From an uncultured Collinsella sp. (GTDB lineage Bacteria > Actinomycetota > Coriobacteriia > Coriobacteriales > Coriobacteriaceae), in contig URRT01000054.1 of assembly GCA_900550355.1 (NCBI GenBank), positions 1 through 11,055 of the forward strand: a stretch of DNA of 11,055 nucleotides, given 5' to 3'. Below are positions 1-6,026 of this stretch, piece after piece; within the stretch, counting starts at the first letter, position 1; every line of letters starts with the position of its first letter. Below the pieces are notes generated by a model, which was given only the letters and a program-made list of their open reading frames with translations, searched no databases and had not been told where the DNA came from. A program made the translations under genes and the position numbers.

Positions 1-933
1 GTGTTCGATCCAGCAGCGAAGCGTCTCGCCGACCTGCAGGTGACGCAAGTTCTCCGCGGCGATGTCGACCACATTGTTGAGCGTGGCGGCCAGGTGGAAC
101 CATCCGGAGACGTGCGGTGTGATGAGCATGTTGGGCGCATCCCACAGGGGGCTTGTCTCAGGCAGCGGCTCGGGGTCGGTGACGTCGACCGCGGCACCGG
201 CGAGATGTCCCGACTCCAGAGCGGCAACCAAGTCGTCAGCGACCACAAGATCGCCACGGCCGCCGTTGGCAAAGAGGGCGCCCGGCTTCATCGCGGCGAA
301 GAACTCGGCGTTCGCCAGACCGCGGGTCTCGGGTGTGCTCGGCATAAAGGATGCGACGATGTCAGCTTCGGCCAGGCGCTCGGGCAGGGCGTCTATGCCG
401 TCCATGTCCTCAAACACAATGGGGTAGACGAGCGGATGGCGCTTGATGCCGCGGACGTGCGCACCCATACTGCGGCAGAGCGTGGCAAAGTGGCCGCCGA
501 TATCGCCCGCGCCCAGCACCAGCACGTTGGCGTTATTGAGCGAGGTAACCGGGCCCAAATCCTCCCAGCGATGCTCGCGCTGCAAGTCCTGGTAGCCGGG
601 CAGGCGCTTCATCATGGAAAGGACCATGGCAAACATGTGCTCGCTCACAGCCTGACCGTAGGCGCCGATTGAGCAAGACAGCTTGGCTTCAGCCGGCACG
701 GTGCCGGCGGCCAAGTAATCGTCATAGCCAGCGGTCTGCAATTGCAACAGCTGGAGATGTTCGCATGCCGTGAGCATGTCAGGGTCGATGTTGCCCAGGA
801 TCACGTCGGCATCGGCAACCTGCTCGCGCGTGGCGGCGTCGGAGCTCGTGTAGATAAAGTCATCGCCCGGAGCGCTCGACTCAAGAATTGCGCGATGGCG
901 GTCATTGACGGGCAGCAAAACCAGGATGTTCAC
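1..933 (-). CDS. D-isomer specific 2-hydroxyacid dehydrogenase, C-terminus cut by window edge
   Basis: This is an NAD(P)-dependent oxidoreductase that would interconvert a 2-hydroxyacid and a 2-oxoacid in the cytoplasm. The frame is open for 311 codons from position 933 to the left edge with no stop, so a few C-terminal residues are missing; family members are usually about 310-340 aa. Visible motifs are the Rossmann loop GAGDIG at residues 141-146 after VLVL, and the catalytic triad of the family: Arg226 in NGGRGD, Glu255 in DPEPLP, and His274 in TPHVSG. The start is GTG, chosen because GGAGAGG lies 7 nt upstream and no ATG occurs near the N-terminus. Copy 1 of a palindromic repeat sits directly upstream. 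The substrate cannot be told from sequence: glyoxylate/hydroxypyruvate reductase-like, D-lactate-type and phosphoglycerate-type members all share these motifs. Confidence 0.88.
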   Translation of the reverse strand, partial: MNILVLLPVNDRHRAILESSAPGDDFIYTSSDAATREQVADADVILGNIDPDMLTACEHLQLLQLQTAGYDDYLAAGTVPAEAKLSCSIGAYGQAVSEHMFAMVLSMMKRLPGYQDLQREHRWEDLGPVTSLNNANVLVLGAGDIGGHFATLCRSMGAHVRGIKRHPLVYPIVFEDMDGIDALPERLAEADIVASFMPSTPETRGLANAEFFAAMKPGALFANGGRGDLVVADDLVAALESGHLAGAAVDVTDPEPLPETSPLWDAPNMLITPHVSGWFHLAATLNNVVDIAAENLRHLQVGETLRCWIEH

Positions 934-940
934 AAGCAGT

Positions 941-947
941 CCTCTCC
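941..947 (-). promoter_or_regulatory. Ribosome binding site deciding the GTG start of the dehydrogenase
   Basis: On the minus strand GGAGAGG lies 7 nt before the GTG at 933-931. It is the only good Shine-Dalgarno match near the N-terminus, and it fits the expected beginning of the dehydrogenase fold (VNILVLLP). Confidence 0.7.
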
Positions 948-953
948 GCTTGG

Positions 954-1004
954 CCTGCCAAAAAGGGACAGGTTTATTTTGGCAGGTTTTATCAGGTAAA
1001 ACGT
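954..1004. repeat. Interspersed palindromic repeat, copy 1
   Basis: A perfect 10-bp inverted repeat, CCTGCCAAAA (954-963) and TTTTGGCAGG (977-986), encloses a 13-nt loop containing GGGACAGG. A second small palindrome follows: GTTTTA (986-991) and TAAAAC (997-1002). Nearly the same sequence recurs in the same orientation at 10925-10976; the two copies share 35 of 36 bases from CCAAAAAGGGACAGG through TTTTATC. Both copies lie upstream of minus-strand genes. The shape resembles a REP or MITE-like intergenic element. No transposase is present in the window. Confidence 0.75.
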
Positions 1005-1010
1005 TCAAAT

Positions 1011-1054
1011 AAAAACGCCGGATGCAAGACGAGCGTGCCCGTCGGCATCCGGCG
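1011..1054 (-). terminator. Intrinsic terminator of the methionine aminopeptidase gene
   Basis: On the minus strand a perfect 10-bp stem, CGCCGGATGC paired with GCATCCGGCG, is followed directly by TTTTTATTTG. The 19-nt interior can extend the hairpin through GACGGG and CTCGTC with one G-U pair. The hairpin begins 9 nt after the aminopeptidase stop codon. Confidence 0.88.
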
Positions 1055-1063
1055 CATCCACGG

Positions 1064-1951
1064 CTACCAGCTCAGCAGCTCGTAACCGTCCTCGGTCACC
1101 ACGAGCTGCACCTCGCACTGAGCCGAATCGCTACCGTCCTTGGTGCGCACGCACCAGCCGTCGCCCTTGCTAATCTTGATGTCGGGCGCTCCGGCATTGA
1201 CCATGGGCTCGATGGTAAAGACCATGCCCGGAGCCATGATGGTGTCCACATCGGGCGCCTCGGTGGTAAAGCCCACAAACGGGTCCTCGTGAAACTCCTT
1301 ACCGATGCCGTGTCCGCCGTACTCGCGCACCACGCTAAAACCGGCGTCCTCGACCGTCTTTTGCACGGCTTCGGCCATAACGGACAGCGGCAGCCATGGC
1401 TTGACGGCCGCCAGGCCCGCCTCCACGCTGGCGCGGGTGACGTCGACCAGGCGCTGGCGCTCGGCCGAGACCTCGCCGATGCAGAACATACGGCTCGAAT
1501 CACTAAAGTAACCGTCCAGGATCGTGGAGCAGTCCACGTTGATGATGTCGCCCTCGTGCAGCACATCCGCATCGCAGGGGATACCGTGGCAGACGACGTC
1601 GTTGATCGAGGTGCACACGCTCTTGGGATAGCCCTCGTAGTTAAGATCGGCCGGCGTGCCGCCGTGCTCGACGGTGTAGTCGTAGATCATCTGGTCGATC
1701 TGGTTGGTGGTCATGCCTGCGGCGATATGCTCGCCCACATAATCGAGCACGCCCACGTTGATGGCTGCCGAGCGCTTGATGCCCTCGATATCGGCGGGCG
1801 TCTTGTAGAGCGTGCGGGGCAGAACCTCCCAGCCCTCTTCCCACAAGCGCTCGAGGCGCTCATCAAAGGCGCTATGGCATTTCTTATATTTTTTGCCGCT
1901 GCCGCACCAGCAAGCGTCGTTGCGGCCAGGCACGGGTCCTTTGTCATACAT
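1064..1951 (-). CDS. map: Type I methionine aminopeptidase with N-terminal SEC-C zinc motif
   Basis: This cytoplasmic metalloprotease (M24 family) removes the initiator methionine from nascent proteins. The 295-aa product carries all five metal ligands of the family: Asp140 (INVDCS), Asp151 (GYFSDSS), His214 (GGHGIGKEFH), Glu248 (FTIEPM) and Glu280 (SAQCEVQ). His122 in CHGIP and His221 match conserved substrate-site histidines. Residues 9-26 form a SEC-C motif, GRNDACWCGSGKKYKKCH, with Cys14, Cys16, Cys25 and His26 as likely zinc ligands; it probably helps docking to the ribosome or partners. The frame is open 22 codons further upstream, but the ATG at 1951 is preferred. It has AGGAAG 6 nt upstream and begins MYDKGPVPGRND, immediately before the SEC-C motif. 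The gene has its own terminator and a possible promoter, so it is probably monocistronic. Confidence 0.95.
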   Translation of the reverse strand: MYDKGPVPGRNDACWCGSGKKYKKCHSAFDERLERLWEEGWEVLPRTLYKTPADIEGIKRSAAINVGVLDYVGEHIAAGMTTNQIDQMIYDYTVEHGGTPADLNYEGYPKSVCTSINDVVCHGIPCDADVLHEGDIINVDCSTILDGYFSDSSRMFCIGEVSAERQRLVDVTRASVEAGLAAVKPWLPLSVMAEAVQKTVEDAGFSVVREYGGHGIGKEFHEDPFVGFTTEAPDVDTIMAPGMVFTIEPMVNAGAPDIKISKGDGWCVRTKDGSDSAQCEVQLVVTEDGYELLSW

Positions 1952-1976
1952 GGCTAACTTCCTTTCATCCGCAGCT

Positions 1977-1982
1977 AGTATA
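1977..1982 (-). promoter_or_regulatory. Candidate -10 element for the aminopeptidase gene
   Basis: TATACT on the minus strand lies 25 nt upstream of the ATG at 1951, matching the sigma-70-type -10 consensus at 5 of 6 positions. The hexamer 17 nt further up (CTTTTA, adjoining the 2004-2070 palindrome) is a poor -35 match, so the call is tentative. Confidence 0.35.
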
Positions 1983-2003
1983 GCCCACCCACGCGTCCAT
2001 AAA

Positions 2004-2070
2004 AGTTGCGGTGACATAGTTCCGATTTAAGCGGTTTAACAGCATAAACAGGAACTATATCACCGCAACT
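2004..2070. repeat. 20-bp inverted repeat with 27-nt spacer, possible terminator or mobile palindrome
   Basis: The left arm (2004-2023, AGTTGCGGTGACATAGTTCC) and right arm (2051-2070) are reverse complements at 19 of 20 positions. The spacer (2024-2050) can itself fold weakly: GTTTA...TAAAC and CCG...CGG. On minus-strand RNA the single mismatch becomes a U-G pair and the stem is followed by UUUUAUGG. It could therefore terminate the radical SAM transcript, whose stop lies about 40 nt upstream. The arms are far longer than an ordinary terminator needs, so a repeat-family palindrome is equally likely. Confidence 0.7.
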
Positions 2071-2111
2071 GATGGAGTGGGATGGCGGACACTGGCTGCT
2101 GCGCGGTTTTG

Positions 2112-2888
2112 CTAGTAGCTCACCTGGCAGGGGATGCCGAGGGTGCGCACGCGTGCGGCAATCGTGTCGAGCACCTCGGGCGCCGCTTTAGCAAGGCCGG
2201 CGATTGGTGTCTCGCGCGCCACCGTGTAGATGGTCGCTTCTTGTGGGCGAATGCGCTCAAGCGCCGCGAGCCAGGGGGCGACGTACTCCTCGCCGGTGTT
2301 GTCGATGGGCTTGCCCTGATACTCACCGGTCAAAAAGATCGTCTGGATAATAATGTGACCGTCAAAGCTTGCGAACGTCTCAATCTGGTGCTCGACGTCG
2401 TAGGGGCCAACAGGCTGGTCGAGCAGCTGGATAAATGCCGGATCGACCGTATCGAGCTTGAGGATGTTGTCGTCGACCATCATGAGTGCATCGTGCACCT
2501 CGGGGCGGTCGGCGCGCGTACCGTTGGAGAGTACGGCGATTTTGGAGTTTGGGGCAAGCTCGTCGCGCAGCGCGACGGCGCCGGCGATGGCCTGCGGAAA
2601 CTCCGGTGCGGCGGTGGGCTCGCCGTTGCCTGCGAAGGTGATCACATCGGGGAGCTCGCCCTCGGTTGCCATCTCGCGCAGCTTTGCCTCGAGCGCGTCG
2701 AGTACTACGGCGGCTGTGTTGTACGGCTCATGGCAGGGGCGCTCGGCATTGAGGCCGTTTTCGCAGTACATGCAGTCGAACGTGCAGATTTTGCCGCTGG
2801 CCGGCATCATGTTGACGCCGAGCGAGAGGCCAAGGCGACGGCTGCGAACGGGCCCAAAGATGGGGCTGGCATTCAAAAACGTAGACAT
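2112..2888 (-). CDS. Radical SAM protein, COG0731-like Fe-S oxidoreductase
   Basis: The 258-aa product has a radical SAM cluster motif, CTFDCMYC (Cys35, Cys39, Cys42), which would bind a [4Fe-4S] cluster and S-adenosylmethionine. The segment before it, IFGPVRSRRLGLSLGVN (residues 10-26), is the characteristic N-terminal signature of the COG0731 group. GNGEP at 87-91 is the SAM-binding GGE-like motif. Function in bacteria is unassigned for this group; archaeal and eukaryotic relatives make wybutosine in tRNA, but that role should not be transferred here. The start chosen is the ATG at 2888, because GAGGAG lies 9 nt upstream. An in-frame ATG at 2894 is only 3 nt from that site. The frame stays open upstream to about 3480, but that part runs antisense through the hydrolase gene and is not coding. 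Confidence 0.88.
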   Translation of the reverse strand: MSTFLNASPIFGPVRSRRLGLSLGVNMMPASGKICTFDCMYCENGLNAERPCHEPYNTAAVVLDALEAKLREMATEGELPDVITFAGNGEPTAAPEFPQAIAGAVALRDELAPNSKIAVLSNGTRADRPEVHDALMMVDDNILKLDTVDPAFIQLLDQPVGPYDVEHQIETFASFDGHIIIQTIFLTGEYQGKPIDNTGEEYVAPWLAALERIRPQEATIYTVARETPIAGLAKAAPEVLDTIAARVRTLGIPCQVSY

Positions 2889-2897
2889 AGGCATATG

Positions 2898-2903
2898 CTC
2901 CTC
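2898..2903 (-). promoter_or_regulatory. Ribosome binding site choosing between two starts of the radical SAM gene
   Basis: GAGGAG on the minus strand is 9 nt before the ATG at 2888 and only 3 nt before the ATG at 2894, favouring the shorter product beginning MSTFLNASP. Confidence 0.6.
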
Positions 2904-2936
2904 AAGACAATTGTGCCTAAGCATAGCATCGGCTCC

Positions 2937-2961
2937 AAAGCAAGGTGCGGGCTCTTGCTTT
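2937..2961. repeat. 8-bp inverted repeat in the divergent intergenic region
   Basis: AAAGCAAG (2937-2944) and CTTGCTTT (2954-2961) form a perfect stem with a 9-nt loop, about 50 nt upstream of the radical SAM start. On the plus strand a T-run (2972-2977) follows at 10 nt, but no plus-strand gene ends here. It may be an operator or a leader hairpin. The rest of 2889-3113 shows only weak promoter-like hexamers. Confidence 0.45.
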
Positions 2962-3042
2962 ACAAGTTTCGTTTTTTCACGTCGCCCATGATGCTGTGCC
3001 ATGAAAAGCCTCGGGTCGGGTACAGTTAATCTGTTAACAAGG

Positions 3043-3048
3043 TATAAG
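3043..3048 (+). promoter_or_regulatory. Candidate -10 element for the alpha/beta hydrolase gene
   Basis: TATAAG lies 66 nt upstream of the ATG at 3114, near a GTTAA direct repeat (3025-3036). No convincing -35 hexamer is seen. A 7-bp inverted repeat, CCATCCA (3060-3066) and TGGATGG (3085-3091), would lie at the start of such a transcript. Confidence 0.25.
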
Positions 3049-3113
3049 GCAATGCGGGTCCATCCAACCGTACTGACGTGCAACTGGATGGGCATTGATG
3101 ATGGGGGCACAAC

Positions 3114-3911
3114 ATGGATTTTACGGTCGAGAATGCGGGCACCACGATTGCCTGTCGCGAATATGCCGGCCCGGATGTGTCGCCTGATGCTCCTGCTTTG
3201 GTGTGCGTGCACGGCGCTTGTGTCGACGGCACATTTTTCGACGGTATCGCTTGTGAGCTCAGCCGCAACTACCGCGTAATTGCCTACGACCGCCGCGGTT
3301 GCGGTGGCAGCAGCGATGCGGCAGACGGCAGCTATGATCTTGCCGCTCAGGCCGCCGACCTGCAAGCCGTGATCGAACACGTTGGCGCTCCGGCAAATGT
3401 GCTTGCGCATAGTGCCGGTACGTTGGTTGCGCTGGAGCTTCTTCGCACCGAACCCCATCTCGTCGCCCGTGCGATTCTGCATGAGCCGGCTGTGTCGGCC
3501 AAAGGCGTCGGTATGGGCGCAGCTCCGGTTTTGCTCGATATGATTGCGGCGGGAAAGGTTTCAAGGGCGCTCCGGCTTTTCTTGGGAGCCCTCGGCGACT
3601 TGGACCCCGAGGCTCCTGGGACGACCGAAGCGGAAGTCAAACATGCCCTGCGCAATGGTCGTTGCTTTATGGCCAATGAATACGGAACAAATATGACATA
3701 TGCTCCCGACTGGGAGCGCGCTCGCGCGTCAAAGGCGGTGTCGGACGTGTTCTTGGGCGAGCTCTCGGTTGGCACGCCCCGCGAGGCGGGCACGAGGGTG
3801 GCTGCTGAATATCTCGATTGCCCCCTTGTGACGATTCCGGGCGCGCATAACGGTCTGCGCGATCGCCCCGTTACGGCGGCAAATGCCGTTCGTGATGTCT
3901 TGGAGCGTTAG
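3114..3911 (+). CDS. Alpha/beta-fold hydrolase
   Basis: This 265-aa cytoplasmic protein belongs to the alpha/beta hydrolase superfamily; there is no signal peptide. The oxyanion-hole motif VHGACVDG is at residues 32-39, followed by YDRRGCGGS at 58-66. The nucleophile elbow is LAHSAGT with Ser100, where the usual first Gly is Ala. The catalytic histidine is His245 in PGAHNGLRDRP. The usual acid after strand 7 is not obvious because this part is short. Glu124 in LHEP, just after strand 6, is a possible alternative acid. Substrate is unknown: esterase, lactonase or haloperoxidase-like activities are all possible. The start ATG has GGGGG about 6 nt upstream. It stands alone on the plus strand, divergent from the radical SAM gene, and no clear terminator follows. 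Confidence 0.85.
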   Translation: MDFTVENAGTTIACREYAGPDVSPDAPALVCVHGACVDGTFFDGIACELSRNYRVIAYDRRGCGGSSDAADGSYDLAAQAADLQAVIEHVGAPANVLAHSAGTLVALELLRTEPHLVARAILHEPAVSAKGVGMGAAPVLLDMIAAGKVSRALRLFLGALGDLDPEAPGTTEAEVKHALRNGRCFMANEYGTNMTYAPDWERARASKAVSDVFLGELSVGTPREAGTRVAAEYLDCPLVTIPGAHNGLRDRPVTAANAVRDVLER

Positions 3912-3919
3912 CACGCTCG

Positions 3920-4019
3920 ATGACCTGCGGGGAGAGGGGTTGTTAGCGTTTCGTCATTGTTAACGAATGCGTCCATAACCGCGCGCCCGCGGCTCCATTA
4001 CCGCCGCTTGCCAGGTCAT
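3920..4019. repeat. Widely spaced 8-bp inverted repeat in the leader region of the signalling operon
   Basis: ATGACCTG (3920-3927) and CAGGTCAT (4012-4019) are perfect reverse complements 84 nt apart, in the 211-nt gap before the GGDEF/HD-GYP gene. The interval has some secondary structure potential but no recognisable riboswitch. An arm pair of this length at this distance could be chance. Confidence 0.2.
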
Positions 4020-4082
4020 AAAAATGTAACGATAATCGCGCGTTTGCCTTCAGCTGTTAGATGTTACCCTTGTACCAATTGA

Positions 4083-4103
4083 TATGCACCGTTGCCGTGC
4101 ATA
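4083..4103 (+). promoter_or_regulatory. Hairpin or operator just upstream of the c-di-GMP regulator gene
   Basis: A perfect 7-bp inverted repeat, TATGCAC (4083-4089) and GTGCATA (4097-4103), with a 7-nt loop ends 19 nt before the ATG at 4123. AGAAAGGG, the ribosome binding site (4109-4116), follows it. It could be a binding site for a dimeric repressor or a 5' UTR hairpin that affects translation. No confident promoter hexamers were found nearby. Confidence 0.4.
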
Positions 4104-4122
4104 ACGATAGAAAGGGCCCCAT

Positions 4123-6003
4123 ATGCGCAAAAATCACGAGGTCAATCTAACCGACGAGGAGGCTGCCGCTGAGGTCGCCCGCGTCGCGAAGACCTACCCC
4201 GTGGTACGTTTGCTGTCGGCCGACCAGATTAAGAGCGAGCGTAACTGCCTGCTCGCCGGCGATCACTGCCCTTGTTTGCGTCAGTCGAGTCTTGAGGCCT
4301 TGGCGAATTCAGGTGAGGTGTCGGAGCAACTGCTCAACGATGGTACTGAGTACCGCGCCCGCCTGCGCCCTCTAAAGGTCGAGGGCGAGCCTCGTGTCCT
4401 GCTGATGGTGCGTCCGATTGATGAGCAAGAGGCTGCAGAAGAGGACCTTGTCTACACCGACGTGCTGACGAGTGTGCGCAATCGCCGATATTACGAGGAA
4501 AAGCTTCGTGGCGCCCGCATGAATGCCGGCGTTGCGATGATCGACCTTGATGATTTTAGGGCCTTCAACGATACGTGTGGCCGTCATGCCGGCGACCTTG
4601 CACTCGGTGCTGTGGCGACAGCCATACGCAGCGGAATTCGTTCGACTGACGAGCTTGTGCGCTATGGCTGCGACAAGTTTGTGGTCGTCATGCCCGATAT
4701 TCCCTCCGATGACTTCGCCCGTCGCTTGCATCAGGTATCCGAAGCCGTTCATTCCACGATTATTCCGGGCCATGAGTACGTGAGCTTGACGGCATGTGTT
4801 GGTGGCGTTCGCATTCATGGCGAGACGGTCGATGAGGGCGTTGGCCGCGCTGTCCAGTTATTGAGCCGCGCTAAGGCAAAAGCCGGTACGGTCGTGACCG
4901 ATGCCGATTCCATCGAGGCCTTCCAAAGCGAAAAGCCTTTGGTGCTTATTGTCGATGACTCCGAGATGAACCGAGCCATTCTCAGCGAGATGCTCAAGGA
5001 CGAGTATTACATCCTCGAGGCCGACCACGGTCGTGCGGCGCTCGACATGGTCGACCGCTATGGCGATGAGTTGTCGCTCGTGCTGCTGGATATTGTCATG
5101 CCGGGCGTAAGCGGCTTTGAGGTGCTGGCCGATCTGTCGCGCCGATCGGTTAGTGACAATCTGCCCGTCATCATGATTTCGAGCGAAGATTCCGATGATA
5201 TGGTTCTACGCGCGTACGAGCTGGGCGCCTCGGACTATATCAACCGCCCGTTTGACTTCCGTGTCGTGCGCCGCCGTGTAAGCAACACCATCCGCCTATA
5301 CGCCAAACAGCGCCGCCTGACGAACCTGCTGTCCCAGCAGTACAACGAGCGCGTCAAGAACAGTCGCATGCTCATCGACATCATGGCCGGCGTCATGGAG
5401 CTTCGCAACGGCGAGAGCGGCAGGCACGTTACGAACATCGAGAAGCTGACCGAGCTGCTGCTTGGCTGTCTGGTCCGGCGTAGCGACACGATCTCCCTCG
5501 ACAATGAGGAACGCTCCACGATCGCCCTGGCTTCGGCGCTGCACGATATCGGCAAGATGTCGATTGACGATGCGATTCTCAACAAGCCCGGACGCCTTAC
5601 GCCCGAGGAGTTCGAGATTATGAAGACGCATACCACGATCGGCGCCGACATGCTGCTTGAGCTGGGCCGCCATCACGTCGGTAATGCGCTTATGGAATAT
5701 GCGTACCAGATCGCGCGTTGGCACCACGAGCGCTGGGACGGCAAGGGTTATCCCGATGGCCTTAAGGGCGACGAAATTCCCATTGCCGCACAGGTGGTTT
5801 CGGTGGCCGACGTGTACGATGCCCTGACGAGCGTGCGCGTGTACAAGGACACTATCCCGCACGAGGAAGCGATCAAGATGATTCTGGACGGTAAGTGCGG
5901 CACCTTTAACCCGTTGCTGCTCGACTGCCTGCTCGAGGTGCAAGACCAAATTGCCGAGACATTGGCACGCCCCGCCGATGTCGTCGCGTTTCCTACGATT
6001 TAG
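4123..6003 (+). CDS. Degenerate GGDEF - receiver - HD-GYP c-di-GMP phosphodiesterase
   Basis: This 626-aa cytoplasmic signalling protein has four parts. Residues 1-105 are an N-terminal region, perhaps PAS-like, with Cys42, Cys49 and Cys51. Residues 107-262 are a GGDEF-fold domain whose signature is GCDKF (182-186) instead of GGDEF, so cyclase activity is unlikely. It keeps DLDDFRAFND (141-150) and a correctly spaced inhibitory-site motif, RSTD (173-176). Residues 272-397 are a receiver with Asp278/279, phosphoacceptor Asp323 (LLDIVMPG) and Ser353; the usual Lys is Arg375 (NRPF). Residues 412-615 are HD-GYP with His435, His474-Asp475, His503, His534-His535, GYP at 542-544 and Asp563, an apparently complete metal site. 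It would hydrolyse c-di-GMP to pGpG or GMP under control of phosphorylation. No membrane segment is seen. AAAGGG lies 6 nt before the ATG. It forms an operon with the Hpt gene 23 nt downstream. Confidence 0.93.
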   Translation: MRKNHEVNLTDEEAAAEVARVAKTYPVVRLLSADQIKSERNCLLAGDHCPCLRQSSLEALANSGEVSEQLLNDGTEYRARLRPLKVEGEPRVLLMVRPIDEQEAAEEDLVYTDVLTSVRNRRYYEEKLRGARMNAGVAMIDLDDFRAFNDTCGRHAGDLALGAVATAIRSGIRSTDELVRYGCDKFVVVMPDIPSDDFARRLHQVSEAVHSTIIPGHEYVSLTACVGGVRIHGETVDEGVGRAVQLLSRAKAKAGTVVTDADSIEAFQSEKPLVLIVDDSEMNRAILSEMLKDEYYILEADHGRAALDMVDRYGDELSLVLLDIVMPGVSGFEVLADLSRRSVSDNLPVIMISSEDSDDMVLRAYELGASDYINRPFDFRVVRRRVSNTIRLYAKQRRLTNLLSQQYNERVKNSRMLIDIMAGVMELRNGESGRHVTNIEKLTELLLGCLVRRSDTISLDNEERSTIALASALHDIGKMSIDDAILNKPGRLTPEEFEIMKTHTTIGADMLLELGRHHVGNALMEYAYQIARWHHERWDGKGYPDGLKGDEIPIAAQVVSVADVYDALTSVRVYKDTIPHEEAIKMILDGKCGTFNPLLLDCLLEVQDQIAETLARPADVVAFPTI

Positions 6004-6026
6004 TTTGACCAAAGGAGTTTTAACCC

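Noticed and set aside
1..672. Long plus-strand open frame of 223 codons
   Set aside because: It is antisense to the dehydrogenase, whose minus-strand translation shows the full Rossmann and catalytic motifs; the plus-strand product shows no recognisable motif.
1022..1957. Plus-strand open frame of 311 codons
   Set aside because: It mirrors the methionine aminopeptidase gene, which has all metal ligands on the minus strand. Long antisense frames are common in GC-rich DNA.
2082..3029. Plus-strand open frame of 315 codons
   Set aside because: It is antisense to the radical SAM gene; no ribosome binding site or family motif supports it.
2889..3482. N-terminal extension of the radical SAM frame
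   Set aside because: It would run antisense through the alpha/beta hydrolase start and the intergenic hairpin; the conserved family start lies just after the GAGGAG site at 2898-2903.
3912..4122. c-di-GMP riboswitch in the leader of the GGDEF/HD-GYP gene
   Set aside because: I looked for the conserved GEMM-type segments and did not see them; only short inverted repeats are present.
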